Shown here: positions 33,986 through 43,062 of the stretch, piece after piece
How the letters are laid out: each line of letters begins with the position of its first letter
Numbering within the stretch: the first letter of the stretch is position 1
Origin: Pelagicoccus sp. SDUM812005
Lineage (GTDB): Bacteria > Verrucomicrobiota > Verrucomicrobiia > Opitutales > Opitutaceae
DNA: 64,000 bases
Direction: 5' to 3'
Assembly: GCF_031127875.1 (NCBI RefSeq)
Contig: NZ_JARXIA010000001.1
Location: forward strand, 895,124-959,123
Position numbers and translations under genes: made by a program
The notes under the pieces: generated by a model
The model's input: the letters and a program-made list of their open reading frames with translations, nothing else
Told to the model about the DNA's origin: nothing
The model's database searches: none

Positions 33986-34888
33986 TTGGACAAGACGGTG
34001 AAGCAGCACTTCGACTTGCCCTGGGGCAAGGCTAGGGCCTGGATCGATACCGGCAAGGTCTTCATTGACGGAAATTGCGTGTCCGACCAGGCCTTTGCGG
34101 TGAAGGCGGGCACTCGCATCGAGCTGCGCATGAGCCAGCCTAAGAAGCGTCCAGAGCCGAAGCTCGATCCCGAGGCGGTGGTGTATTTCGACGCGGATTT
34201 GATCGTGGTGAACAAGGCGTCCGGCGTGATGACGGTGCCGCATCCCGAGAGCGACGAGGAAGAGACGCTGGATCGCCTCGCCTTGGACTACCTGCGGGCT
34301 AAGGATCCGAAGGCGGCAAGCAATCGAGCGAGCTTGGGCGTGGTGCATCGCATCGACAAGGATACCAGCGGCTTGGTGGTTTTCGCTCGGACTTATGCGG
34401 CCTTGAAGGCGCTTTCGGAGCAATTCCGGGCTCACTCCATAGAGCGTCGCTATTTGGCGATCGTTCACGGTCGTCCTAAGAACCAGACCATCGAGACGCG
34501 GATCGCTCGGGATGCGGGCGACGGTCTGCGCGGTTCGGTTCCGGAGGGAACCGTGAACAAGGTGGGCGAGGAATTGGGCCGGCGGGCGGTGACGCATGTG
34601 GAGCTGGTGGAGAAGCTGGCTGGGGCGGCATTGGTTTCGTGTCGCATCGAGACCGGCCGGACGCACCAGATCCGCATCCACCTGAGCGAAATCGGGCATC
34701 CCATCGTGGGGGAGAAGGTTTACGTTCGCAGCTTTGCGGGGGAAGCGATTCCTGCTTGGCGCACGATGTTGCACGCGGAGCAGCTCGGCTTCATCCATCC
34801 CGGCACGGGAAAGCCGGTCGCTTGGAGCGAGCCGGCGCCTAAGGATTTTCAGAAGGTGTACAAGTCACTGAAAATCAAGGAATCCTGA
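33986..34888 (+). CDS. RluA-family RNA pseudouridine synthase
   Basis: A 300-aa pseudouridine synthase of the RluA/RluD type that isomerises uridines in 23S rRNA or tRNA. An N-terminal S4 RNA-binding domain precedes the catalytic domain with the active-site Asp in VVHRIDKDTSGLVVFART; RLDKTVKQ and TGRTHQIRIHLSEIGHP are further family marks. The coordinates use a TTG start. However, S4-like coding (RFISEELDGARLD) clearly extends upstream to at least 33950, and no ATG, GTG or TTG occurs there; an ATC at 33908 may be the true start. Confidence 0.85.
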   Translation: MDKTVKQHFDLPWGKARAWIDTGKVFIDGNCVSDQAFAVKAGTRIELRMSQPKKRPEPKLDPEAVVYFDADLIVVNKASGVMTVPHPESDEEETLDRLALDYLRAKDPKAASNRASLGVVHRIDKDTSGLVVFARTYAALKALSEQFRAHSIERRYLAIVHGRPKNQTIETRIARDAGDGLRGSVPEGTVNKVGEELGRRAVTHVELVEKLAGAALVSCRIETGRTHQIRIHLSEIGHPIVGEKVYVRSFAGEAIPAWRTMLHAEQLGFIHPGTGKPVAWSEPAPKDFQKVYKSLKIKES

Positions 34889-35068
34889 TATTTGGTAAAA
34901 AACGAGGGCGCCGCGCGATTTAGCTCGCTGTTGCCCATTAAATCGCCGTTGTGAGTGTCCTTGTTTAGGGGACTCCGCCTTTTATAGGAGTTCCGAGGTG
35001 TTTTTCCGGTTTGGCGTCGCTGTTCGAATTACCCTTTTTCGAATACAGTGATGCTCAAAATATAAGTT
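34889..35068 (+). other. long 5' leader of the RRM protein gene with a hairpin
   Basis: About 180 nt with no gene. GGGACTCC (34969-34976) pairs with GGAGTTCC (34987-34994) around a 10-nt AT-rich loop. TTCGAATACA (35038-35047) resembles TTCGAGAATACA upstream of the cold-shock gene (46931-46942). Long structured leaders are common for cold-inducible RNA-binding proteins. Confidence 0.4.
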
Positions 35069-35473
35069 ATGGAAATATACGTTGGAAACATCTCCTTCGA
35101 CGCCTCTGAAGGCGATTTGCAAGACGCATTCGAAGAATTCGGTGCAGTCTCCCAGCTCAAGATCATCACTGATCGTGAAACTGGACGTTCGCGCGGTTTC
35201 GCGTTTGTGACAATGGATAATGCTGAAGAAGCGAAGGCCGCAATTGAAGGCCTGAACGGTCGCGATATCGCGGGTCGTGAGCTTTCTGTCCGCGAAGCAA
35301 CTCCTCGCGCTCCTCGCAGCGGCGGTGGCGGCTTCGGCGGCGGCGGTCGTGGCCATGGTGGCGGCGGCGGTTACGGCGGCGGTGGCCGCGGTGGCAATGG
35401 TGGCGGCGGCTACGGTGGCGGAGGTCGCGGTGGCGATCGTCGCGGCGGTGGCGGTTACGGCCGTGGACGCTAA
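35069..35473 (+). CDS. RRM-type RNA-binding protein with Gly-rich tail
   Basis: A 134-aa protein. Residues 1-78 are a complete RNA recognition motif with RNP2 IYVGNI and RNP1 RGFAFVTM. The remainder is low-complexity Gly/Arg/Tyr repeats (GGGGYGGGGRGG type), like cold-inducible glycine-rich RNA-binding proteins of cyanobacteria and plants. It probably acts as an RNA chaperone in the cytoplasm. A terminator follows closely and a long leader precedes it. Confidence 0.93.
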   Translation: MEIYVGNISFDASEGDLQDAFEEFGAVSQLKIITDRETGRSRGFAFVTMDNAEEAKAAIEGLNGRDIAGRELSVREATPRAPRSGGGGFGGGGRGHGGGGGYGGGGRGGNGGGGYGGGGRGGDRRGGGGYGRGR

Positions 35474-35505
35474 GCTCTAAGCGAGCCCAGCAAAAGACTT
35501 TCGAA

Positions 35506-35536
35506 GACTCCGTTCCTGATAGGGCGGAGTCTTTTT
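35506..35536 (+). terminator. intrinsic terminator of the RRM gene
   Basis: GACTCCG (35506-35512) pairs with CGGAGTC (35525-35531), followed by five T residues. Confidence 0.85.
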
Positions 35537-35633
35537 CATGGGCGGATGGAGCGGAGCGAGGCCTGTACTATGCTGCCGCTGGGAATGGGGCAGATTCCGA
35601 CCTCGCTGGCTGGAGCGCGGCGTTACGGTATCC

Positions 35634-35942
35634 TTACTCGCAATACAGTTTGCGCAAGGTCCCGATAAGGGTGGCGATTTCCGGGGAATCCAGCCGGTAG
35701 TAGATCGCTTGCTGGTCGCGTCGCGTGGACACAAGGTTTAGTTCACGCAGCTTGGCGAGATGCTGTGAGAGGGCGGATTGGCTCAGGTCTACCTCGACGC
35801 AGAGTTCGCTCACGTTGACCTCTCCTTCGCCGAGGCGACAGAGGATGGCGAGTCGCTTGGGATTGGCCATGGCCTTTAGCGTACCTACTGCCTGCATCAG
35901 CGAAGCTATTTCTTTTTCCGTCGGCATGATTTCTTGAGTCAT
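35634..35942 (-). CDS. ArsR-family repressor of the BigR/SqrR thiol-sensing type
   Basis: A 102-aa winged-helix repressor. The recognition helix is in VDLSQSALSQHLAKLRELNL and the wing in RRDQQAIYYRL. Three cysteines are present; Cys35 (LAILCRL) and Cys101 (RKLYCE) are 66 residues apart, the same spacing as the persulfide-forming pair of SqrR and BigR. It may derepress the divergent efflux operon in response to sulfide, persulfide or oxidants. The start is the ATG 35940-35942; an ATG 10 codons upstream overlaps the purine-rich AGGAGGG, which favours the shorter form. Confidence 0.82.
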   Translation of the reverse strand: MTQEIMPTEKEIASLMQAVGTLKAMANPKRLAILCRLGEGEVNVSELCVEVDLSQSALSQHLAKLRELNLVSTRRDQQAIYYRLDSPEIATLIGTLRKLYCE

Positions 35943-35979
35943 TTGGCTTAGGTTCCCTCCTGTTGGATGCAAGTAAATA

Positions 35980-35993
35980 TTAGTGAACGCTAA
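35980..35993 (-). promoter_or_regulatory. candidate ArsR-type operator
   Basis: TTAG-TGAACG-CTAA lies in an AT-rich divergent intergenic region between the regulator and its likely target operon. Partial dyad symmetry extends a few bases further out on each side. Confidence 0.4.
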
Positions 35994-36037
35994 AGTAAAG
36001 CTTGCAGTATTAGAAGAAACTAAATTAGAAGAGGCTT

Positions 36038-36241
36038 ATGAATATTGATCGTATTGTTTTCGCATTTGCAGGGGCCATGATCCTTTTGGGGGTAGCTCTG
36101 GGAATATGGGTTCATCAGCTGTGGTTTATCCTGCCAGCCTTCGTGGGGCTGAACATGTTCCAAGCTGCGTTTACGCGCTTTTGTCCTTTGGCCACTGTTC
36201 TTAAGAGGGTTGGAATGAAGAGCGGCTGTGCCTTCGAATAG
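36038..36241 (+). CDS. DUF2892 small membrane protein (YgaP transmembrane-domain type)
   Basis: A 67-aa protein with two hydrophobic helices (IVFAFAGAMILLGVALGIW and LWFILPAFVGLNMFQAAF) followed by FCPLATVLKRVG, the DUF2892 signature that also forms the membrane part of the rhodanese YgaP. In several bacteria it belongs to BigR-controlled sulfur-response loci, consistent with the divergent regulator here. It is the first gene of the efflux operon. Confidence 0.82.
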   Translation: MNIDRIVFAFAGAMILLGVALGIWVHQLWFILPAFVGLNMFQAAFTRFCPLATVLKRVGMKSGCAFE

Positions 36242-36261
36242 AGTGGGGACCGGTAAAGAAG

Positions 36262-36432
36262 ATGCTGCGTTATCTCATCGCGATCGGATTTGGGCTACTG
36301 CTGGGTGCAGTCATGGGCTATTTCGGCCAATGCAGCTCTGGGGCTTGCCCGCTGACTTCGACTTGGTGGCGCGGGGCCCTCTATGGAGGTATCATAGGAC
36401 TCCTTTACGCTTTGGGAAGCGCGAGCAACTAA
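36262..36432 (+). CDS. DUF6132-like small membrane protein
   Basis: A 56-aa protein between the DUF2892 and TolC genes. It has two hydrophobic segments (YLIAIGFGLLLGAVMGYF and GALYGGIIGLLYALG) flanking a short loop with two cysteines (QCSSGACPLTSTWW). The loop pattern and size fit DUF6132-type proteins. It ends 6 nt before the TolC gene starts. The conserved cysteines could be relevant to sulfur or metal handling; the function is unknown. Confidence 0.7.
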   Translation: MLRYLIAIGFGLLLGAVMGYFGQCSSGACPLTSTWWRGALYGGIIGLLYALGSASN

Positions 36433-36438
36433 ATTGCC

Positions 36439-37761
36439 ATGAAACAGAAGATAGTTAGAATGATTGTCGGCTTTTGCCTTTTGTATGCAGGGGGTGTGGG
36501 GCTTCAGGCGGAGACATGGACGTTGGAGTCGGCTATCGAAGCGGCTTTGGAGAACAGTCCAGATGCGCAGGTAGCTCAGTCCCGTATCGATGGTGCGGAA
36601 GCCATGCTGGAAGAAGCTCGATCGTATGGGATGCCGCAATTGTCTTTGATCGGCAGTTATACGCAAACGGACAGTCCGATGATGGCTTTTGGTTCGATTC
36701 TGGGTCAGCGAGCCTTCGACTTCAGCCTTGATTTCAACAATCCCGGTACGGTCGACAATCTCAATGCGACCGCAGCGGTTGGCGTGAATCTCTATGCAGG
36801 AGGTCAGGTTGCTGCTGGGAAGCGAGCTGCGACGGCGGGTGTCAATGCGGCCATGCACGAGGAGGAGGCAACACGTCAGCAACTGGTCGCCCAAACCGTG
36901 AAGGCTTACCTCGACATTCGCAAGGCGACTGAAGCGGTCAAGGCCGTGGAAGCGGGAAAGAAGGCTTATGAGGCAGCCGTATTCAATGCCCGACTACGTT
37001 TTGAAGCGGGCCAGGTCCTGAAGTCCGACCTGTTGAGCCTAGAAGTACAGCTCGCCCAAACCAAGGAGCAATTGGCGGAAGCCCGGCACTATAAACATCT
37101 CGCGGAACGCGGTTTTGCGTTTGTGCTGGGTTTGCCAGCTACCGTGACGCAGGTCGAATTGGCGGAAGACGATGGAGCCTGGGACCGTATACGTGAACCT
37201 GATACGCTCGACTATTCGGCGCGTCCGGAATTGAGCGCTTTGCGCGAGCGCGAGAAGGCGGCGGAGGAGATGAGGATGATCGCATCAGGCGGGCGCAAGC
37301 CCAAGGTGGTGGGCTTCGCCAGCTACCAGTACGACCAAGGCTGGGAAACGGATAATGGGGCAGACTCCTGGTTGGCCGGGGTCGCGGTGAACCTTGACCT
37401 CTTCAATGGGGGCAAAACGGCATCCAAGGTCAAGCAAGCCGAAGCGAGTCTCGCTGCGTTGCGGCAGCATTTGCGCAAAGCGGAGCTGGGAATTGGTTTG
37501 GAAGTGGAGCGGGCTCGTTTGGCGGTGGAGCTCGCCAAGGATAGGGTCGCGGTTACGGAGCTCTCGCTGGCCCAAGCGGAGGAAAGCGCCTCGCTCAGTC
37601 GGTCGCGTTTCGAAGCGGGCGCGCTCTTAACGGCGGAGTTGATCGGCGTGGAAGGGCGCTTGATGGAGGCGCGCATGCGCAGGGCCGTGGCGCTAGCCGA
37701 TTTGAAGTTAGCTATAGCTGAGCTTCGTCGCGCTGTAGGGATATTTCCGATACAGAAATAG
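36439..37761 (+). CDS. TolC-family outer-membrane efflux protein
   Basis: A 440-aa protein with a signal peptide (MIVGFCLLYAGGVGLQA) and the duplicated helical-barrel repeat of TolC. The two halves are seen in LESAIEAALENSPDAQVAQSRI and in the later LEVERARLAVELAKDRVAVTE. It forms the outer-membrane channel of the tripartite pump encoded by the next two genes. Spacing to the preceding gene is 6 nt. Confidence 0.9.
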   Translation: MKQKIVRMIVGFCLLYAGGVGLQAETWTLESAIEAALENSPDAQVAQSRIDGAEAMLEEARSYGMPQLSLIGSYTQTDSPMMAFGSILGQRAFDFSLDFNNPGTVDNLNATAAVGVNLYAGGQVAAGKRAATAGVNAAMHEEEATRQQLVAQTVKAYLDIRKATEAVKAVEAGKKAYEAAVFNARLRFEAGQVLKSDLLSLEVQLAQTKEQLAEARHYKHLAERGFAFVLGLPATVTQVELAEDDGAWDRIREPDTLDYSARPELSALREREKAAEEMRMIASGGRKPKVVGFASYQYDQGWETDNGADSWLAGVAVNLDLFNGGKTASKVKQAEASLAALRQHLRKAELGIGLEVERARLAVELAKDRVAVTELSLAQAEESASLSRSRFEAGALLTAELIGVEGRLMEARMRRAVALADLKLAIAELRRAVGIFPIQK

Positions 37762-37786
37762 AAATTAGAGGAGGATACTTTCTAAG

Positions 37787-38833
37787 ATGAAGATGAAGTC
37801 GATTCAGGGATTACTTTTGAGAGCAAGCGTACCAGCCTTGCTCGTATTGTCGGGGTGCGCCAAGCAGGCAAACGTAACGAATGAGGCGCGCGCCGCATCG
37901 CTTCCCTCGGCGCTGGTCGAAACGGTTGTTGCCGCGGGCGCAGGATTGCCGGTACGCATTGAAGTCACGGGAGTGGTGCAGGCGAGCGATCGTGCGACGA
38001 TCGCTCCGAAGGTTATGGGCACGATTCGCTCCATTCCGGTTGATCTCGGTCAGACCGTGAAGAAAGGGGATCTGCTGGTTAAGATAGAGGCGGCGGAAAT
38101 TTCCGCCAAAGTCCTTCAAGCCGAGGCGCAGCTGACTCAGGCGAACCGTGATTTGGCCCGCGAAAAGTCATTGTTGGAAAAAGGCGCCAGTACCGAGGAG
38201 ATCGTAGATAACCTTACGGATCGGGTAGCGATTATGGAGGCGTTGGTACAGGAAGCTCGAGTAATGTTTGGTTATACTGATTTGCGGGCGCCGTTCGACG
38301 GATCTGTTTCGCGCATCTATTCAGGGGAGGGAAGTTTGTCGGCTCCAGGAATGCCACTGCTTGAGCTGCAAGGGCGAGAAGGCTTCGAAGTGGAGGCTTC
38401 CATACCGGAATCGTTGGTGGGCGATTTGGAGATCGGAGCAGCGTATAGCGTAGAGCTTCCGTCCAGCGAAGGACGGTTCGAGGCCTTGTTGAAGGAGGTT
38501 TCGTCGGGGTTCGACGTTTCGAGCCGCACGGTAGCTGTCCGTTTTTCCTTGCCTAGCGGCGCGCCGGCTCGAGCCGGACAATTTGCCAAGATTCAAGTCC
38601 TGGGGGCGTCGCGAGATGCGATTGTTGTACCGGAGGCGGCGGTTTCTCGGATTGGCCAAATGGAGCGTCTTTTCGTGGTCCGAGGTGGTGTGGCGGAGCT
38701 ACGGCTGGTGAAGACTGGAGTTCGTTTCGACGGGAAAGTCGAGATCGTAGCAGGGCTCGACGCGGGAGAGCCGGTGGTGGTGAAGAGCGAGGTCGCTTTA
38801 GTGGAAGGCCAGGCGCTGACCCTCGTTCGCTAG
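37787..38833 (+). CDS. RND efflux periplasmic adaptor (membrane fusion protein)
   Basis: A 348-aa HlyD/AcrA-type adaptor. The N-terminus is a lipoprotein signal with lipobox LSGC (Cys24), so it is probably anchored in the inner membrane. A biotinyl-lipoyl-like domain (IAPKVMGTIRSIPVDLGQTVKKGD), helical hairpin, beta barrel and membrane-proximal domain follow. It bridges the RND permease and TolC. It lies 25 nt after TolC and 17 nt before the permease. Confidence 0.92.
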   Translation: MKMKSIQGLLLRASVPALLVLSGCAKQANVTNEARAASLPSALVETVVAAGAGLPVRIEVTGVVQASDRATIAPKVMGTIRSIPVDLGQTVKKGDLLVKIEAAEISAKVLQAEAQLTQANRDLAREKSLLEKGASTEEIVDNLTDRVAIMEALVQEARVMFGYTDLRAPFDGSVSRIYSGEGSLSAPGMPLLELQGREGFEVEASIPESLVGDLEIGAAYSVELPSSEGRFEALLKEVSSGFDVSSRTVAVRFSLPSGAPARAGQFAKIQVLGASRDAIVVPEAAVSRIGQMERLFVVRGGVAELRLVKTGVRFDGKVEIVAGLDAGEPVVVKSEVALVEGQALTLVR

Positions 38834-38850
38834 TTTAACTGTTTCAAAAG

Positions 38851-41800
38851 ATGGATACCAAGAAGTACGGGTTTGCTGGCAAGTTGGCAGCGATGTTTAT
38901 CGAGTCGAAGCTTACGCCCTTAGCGGTAGTGGCTTCCTTGCTGCTGGGCGTATTTGCCGTTCTGATGCTCCCGCGCGAAGAAGAGCCGCAGATTAAGGTG
39001 CCGATGATTGATGTGATGGTTGGTATGCCGGGAGCTAGCCCTGCGGAAGTGGAAAACCGCGTGACGCGGCCTATGGAGCAGCTCCTCTGGGAGATTCCCG
39101 ATGTGGAGTACCTGTACTCCACTTCAAGTCCAGGTGGGGCTATGGTGATTGTACGCTTCAAGGTGGGGACAGACCTGGAGGCGGCTCTTGTTCGTTTGAA
39201 CCAGAAGCTGCAGACGAATTTCGATCGTATCCCTCAAGGGGTAACGCCTCCTCTGGTAAAGCCGCGGGGAATCGACGACGTTCCGGTCCTAGCATTGACC
39301 TTTCACAGCAAGGCTTATGACCACTTGACGCTGCGCCGCGTGGCAGCCCAGGTTATGGATGAGGTTAAGCCGATTTCCGAAGTGGCCGAAACGACCTTGA
39401 TAGGCGGCGCGAAGCGCCAAGTTCGCGTGCAGCTCGACCTCCAGGCTCTGGCGTCCCGAAACCTCTCCGCGAGCTATCTCGTTCCGATGCTGCAACAAGC
39501 CAACGTGCAATCGCATGCGGGATCTTTGGCGAGCGCCAACACGGAAACGCTCCTGCAGACTGGAAGCTTTTTCGAGGACGCGGAAGACGTGGGACGGGTG
39601 GTCGTTGGAGTTTGGCAGGGTACTCCCATTTATTTGCGCGACGTTGCTACCATTGTGGATGCAGCGGAGGAGCCTAGCAATTACGTGATCTACGGATCTG
39701 GCGACGGCCTTGAGGAAGCAGCGGTTACGTTGAGTATTGCCAAGCGAGCGGGCGCGAATGCGGTCGACGTTGTGAGCGAGGTGCTCCGGAAAGTGGATAC
39801 ATTGAAGGGAAACCTGATTCCTGCGGACATAGAGGTGTCGGTCACCCGCGACTATGGGGCGACGGCGAGCGAGAAGTCGAACGAGCTTTTGCTTCACATG
39901 GGGATAGCTGTTTTTGGGGTAGCGGTTTTGATTTTGATGTTCCTTGGCTGGCGAGAATCGATGGTCGTCCTGTTGGCGATACCGGTGACCTTGGGGCTCA
40001 CCTTGCTCGTGTTCTACCTTTATGGATACACTTTGAATCGGATTACGCTCTTCGCCTTGATTTTCTCGATCGGCATTTTGGTCGACGACGCGATCGTGGT
40101 GGTCGAGAACGTGGTGCGGCACATGGGCTTGGCGAGCAGTCGAAAGAAGTCGTTGGTCGAGATTTCGGTGGAGGCGGTGGATGAGGTGGGCAATCCGACG
40201 ATTCTCGCGACGTGGGCGGTGATCGCGGCGGTCTTGCCTATGGCGTTCGTGAGTGGCTTGATGGGGCCGTACATGCGTCCTATCCCGATCGGATCGAGCG
40301 CGGCCATGTTGTTTTCTCTCTTGGTTGCTTTCGTGGTGACGCCTTGGGCGGCTGCGAAGGCTTTGCGGAGTCACCATGGCAAGAGCGCGGCTAAGGGAAA
40401 CGAGTTTGCCGACGTGGGGCCACATGCGGAAGTGGGGGACGACGATACCATGCCGGATACGTTCTTCACGCGCTTGTATGCAGGGGTGATGCGTCCATTG
40501 CTGGAGCATCGCAGCTGGCGCTGGGCGTTCTTGTTGGTGGTGGCCGGCTTGACCGTGGGGTCGATGGCCTTGGTCGGGATCGGAGCGGTGAAGGTGAAGA
40601 TGCTGCCCTTCGACAATAAGTCGGAATTTCAGGTGATCATCGATACGCCCGAGGGCACTACCTTGGAGCAAAGCGCTCGCATCGCACGTGAGATGGCGGC
40701 GGCTCTCAGGAACGAGCCGGAGGTGAGGGATTATCAAATTTATGTGGGAACGGCGTCGCCGTTTAACTTCAACGGTTTAGTACGCCACTACTTCATGCGA
40801 CGCGGTCCTAACGTGGCCGACATACAGGTCAACCTTCTGCCCAAGCACGAGCGGGAGGCGCAAAGCCACGACATCGCGAAACGTATTCGCCCGAAGCTTT
40901 CTACGATAGCTGAAAAATATGGTGCGTCCTTTGCGGTAGCGGAAGTGCCTCCGGGACCACCGGTACTGCAAACCTTAGTGGCTGAAATCTATGGTCCAAG
41001 TACGGGAGATCGCTTGAAGTTGGCGGAAGCGGTGAAGGCGATATTCGAAAGTACGGAAGGCGTAGTGGATGTGGATTGGTACGTGGAAGCCCAACAACCG
41101 AAGACGGTTCTGGCGCTCGACGAGGAAAAGGCTGCGTTGCATGGAATCACCGAGGCGGCGGTGGCGCGGGCGATCCAACTTGGCTCGCTTGGTTATCCTG
41201 TCGGTCTGCTGCACGACGAAGCGGAGCGCGAAGACGTGGCGATAGTTTTAGAGCTGCCTCCTGAAGATCGGGCTCGGGCGGATGACTTGCTGGCTTTGGA
41301 GTTGCGCTCGGAGATGAATCCGATGGGACCACTGGTCCCTTTGCGGGAGTTGGTGACGATCGAGGAGCGAATAGGGGAGCGGAATATTTATCACAAGAAC
41401 TTGATGAACGTGACTTACGTGACCGCGGACGTGGCGGGTGCGACCGAGAGTCCGGTTTACGCGATACTTGAGATGAACGAGAAGCTGGCAAAATTGAAAG
41501 GAGCGGACTTTGGCGGGACGGAGGAAAGCGTGACGGTTTACAACGCGTCGATGCCTTTCAGCGACTTGCAACCCTCGATGAAGTGGGATGGCGAATGGCA
41601 GGTGACGATCGAAGTTTTCAGGGATCTGGGCCTGGCTTTTGGGGCGGTCTTGATCTTGATCTACATGTTGATGGTCGGCTGGTTCAAGAACTACACGACT
41701 CCCCTGATCGTTATGACGGTGATTCCGTTTTCCTTGGTGGGGATCATGCCGGCGCATTGGGGAATGGGCGCGTTTTTTTCGGCGACATCGATGATTGGGT

Positions 41801-42102
41801 TCATGGCTGGGGCTGGCATCGTCGTGCGCAATTCCATCATTTTGGTGGACTTTATCGAGCTGCGCTTGAGCCACGGCCGTAGCTTGGCTCAGGCTTGCGT
41901 GGAGAGCGGCGCGGTGCGGTTTCGTCCGATGATGCTGACGGCGCTCGCCGTGGTCGTGGGTGGGGTGGTGATCTTGACCGACCCAATTTTCCAAGGGTTG
42001 GCGATTTCCCTGCTCTTTGGAGCGGTGGCCTCCTTGTTGATCAGTCCGTTGGCCGTGCCCTTGATCTATTACATGGGCCACGCGAAGCGATCGCAGGCTT
42101 AG
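38851..42102 (+). CDS. RND efflux permease (AcrB/HAE1 superfamily)
   Basis: A 1083-aa inner-membrane transporter with twelve predicted transmembrane helices in two halves and two large periplasmic loops. Characteristic segments are [19 protein letters not shown] near the start, [19 protein letters not shown] (proton-relay Asp pair in TM4) and [21 protein letters not shown] in the second half. It drives export with the proton gradient. Substrates cannot be read from sequence; regulation by a thiol-sensing ArsR protein suggests sulfur species, oxidants or toxic organics. It is the last gene of the operon. Confidence 0.93.
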   Translation: MDTKKYGFAGKLAAMFIESKLTPLAVVASLLLGVFAVLMLPREEEPQIKVPMIDVMVGMPGASPAEVENRVTRPMEQLLWEIPDVEYLYSTSSPGGAMVIVRFKVGTDLEAALVRLNQKLQTNFDRIPQGVTPPLVKPRGIDDVPVLALTFHSKAYDHLTLRRVAAQVMDEVKPISEVAETTLIGGAKRQVRVQLDLQALASRNLSASYLVPMLQQANVQSHAGSLASANTETLLQTGSFFEDAEDVGRVVVGVWQGTPIYLRDVATIVDAAEEPSNYVIYGSGDGLEEAAVTLSIAKRAGANAVDVVSEVLRKVDTLKGNLIPADIEVSVTRDYGATASEKSNELLLHMGIAVFGVAVLILMFLGWRESMVVLLAIPVTLGLTLLVFYLYGYTLNRITLFALIFSIGILVDDAIVVVENVVRHMGLASSRKKSLVEISVEAVDEVGNPTILATWAVIAAVLPMAFVSGLMGPYMRPIPIGSSAAMLFSLLVAFVVTPWAAAKALRSHHGKSAAKGNEFADVGPHAEVGDDDTMPDTFFTRLYAGVMRPLLEHRSWRWAFLLVVAGLTVGSMALVGIGAVKVKMLPFDNKSEFQVIIDTPEGTTLEQSARIAREMAAALRNEPEVRDYQIYVGTASPFNFNGLVRHYFMRRGPNVADIQVNLLPKHEREAQSHDIAKRIRPKLSTIAEKYGASFAVAEVPPGPPVLQTLVAEIYGPSTGDRLKLAEAVKAIFESTEGVVDVDWYVEAQQPKTVLALDEEKAALHGITEAAVARAIQLGSLGYPVGLLHDEAEREDVAIVLELPPEDRARADDLLALELRSEMNPMGPLVPLRELVTIEERIGERNIYHKNLMNVTYVTADVAGATESPVYAILEMNEKLAKLKGADFGGTEESVTVYNASMPFSDLQPSMKWDGEWQVTIEVFRDLGLAFGAVLILIYMLMVGWFKNYTTPLIVMTVIPFSLVGIMPAHWGMGAFFSATSMIGFMAGAGIVVRNSIILVDFIELRLSHGRSLAQACVESGAVRFRPMMLTALAVVVGGVVILTDPIFQGLAISLLFGAVASLLISPLAVPLIYYMGHAKRSQA

Positions 42103-42150
42103 GCGCGTCGCTCGGAGGATCCAGGGACGAGGGGCGGCGAGTTGTTCTTT

Positions 42151-42972
42151 TTAGTACCGCTCGGAGCTTTCGTCTTCAGGTTCTGGATACTCGGGGATCT
42201 TGGGTAGGTCCTTTTTCCAGTACATCATAAGGATGAAGCCGATGAGAGCGCCGCCGATGTGGGCGGTGTGGGCGATGCCGCCGCCGAAGATGCTGAAGCC
42301 AGTAAGTTCGGAAAAGAGGTCGAAGCCGACGATGGCCGGCACAAAGAACTTGGCCTTGATGGGGACGGGCAGGAAGATGAGCATGATCTTGCCGTTGGGG
42401 AAGAGCACGGCGAAGGCGACGAGGATGCCGTAGAGGGCTCCCGAGGCTCCGAGCATGCTGCCGTAGTAGATGCTGTAGAAGGTGACGAGCTCGTCGATGG
42501 TGAGGCGTGAGCTCAGCTCGGCATTGGGGGAACGGGTGGCTAGGAAGGATTGTATCGATTCGGTGGAGACATTGTGAACGCTCAGGTAATCGATAAAGGT
42601 GCCGAATTCGTAGACGTTGACGCCTGTGTAGATAAGTCCGGCGCCTAAGCCAGCTACGAGGTAGAAGACGAGAAAGCGCTTGGTGCCCCAAACTTGTTCC
42701 AGCAGGCTACCGAAGGTGTAGACGCCGAACATGTTGAAGGCGATGTGCGTCACGTTGCCATGCATGAACATGTGGCTGAGGAATTGCCAGAGGTGGAAAT
42801 CCGCTTGGTAGGGGAAGTGGAGGGCGAGCAAGGCGTCCAAGGGATTGTCCACGGCCGCGGAGTCAGGGGAAAGCATCCACTTGAGGGCGAACAAGAGGAC
42901 GTTGGTGGCCAGGATGACGGCGACTGCCGGTGATTCTTTGAATAAGCGTTCGATGGGAAGGGCATGCTGCAA
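42151..42972 (-). CDS. rhomboid intramembrane serine protease
   Basis: A 273-aa protein with six or more transmembrane helices. The catalytic Ser177 is in GASGALYG and the catalytic His238 in AHTAHIGGALIGF; the L1-loop region HGNVTHIAFNMFGVYTFG is also typical. An unusual soluble insertion of about 50 residues (about 118-168) lies before the catalytic serine helix. It cleaves membrane proteins within the bilayer. It is convergent with the efflux permease. Confidence 0.9.
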   Translation of the reverse strand: MQHALPIERLFKESPAVAVILATNVLLFALKWMLSPDSAAVDNPLDALLALHFPYQADFHLWQFLSHMFMHGNVTHIAFNMFGVYTFGSLLEQVWGTKRFLVFYLVAGLGAGLIYTGVNVYEFGTFIDYLSVHNVSTESIQSFLATRSPNAELSSRLTIDELVTFYSIYYGSMLGASGALYGILVAFAVLFPNGKIMLIFLPVPIKAKFFVPAIVGFDLFSELTGFSIFGGGIAHTAHIGGALIGFILMMYWKKDLPKIPEYPEPEDESSERY

Positions 42973-43062
42973 AGTTACGGATTTTTAAAGACGTAAATGC
43001 GCGCAGCGCGTGGGAACGCTTGGGGGCGGCTCGCGGTCGCCTGGCTTCTTGGCGAACTGCTT

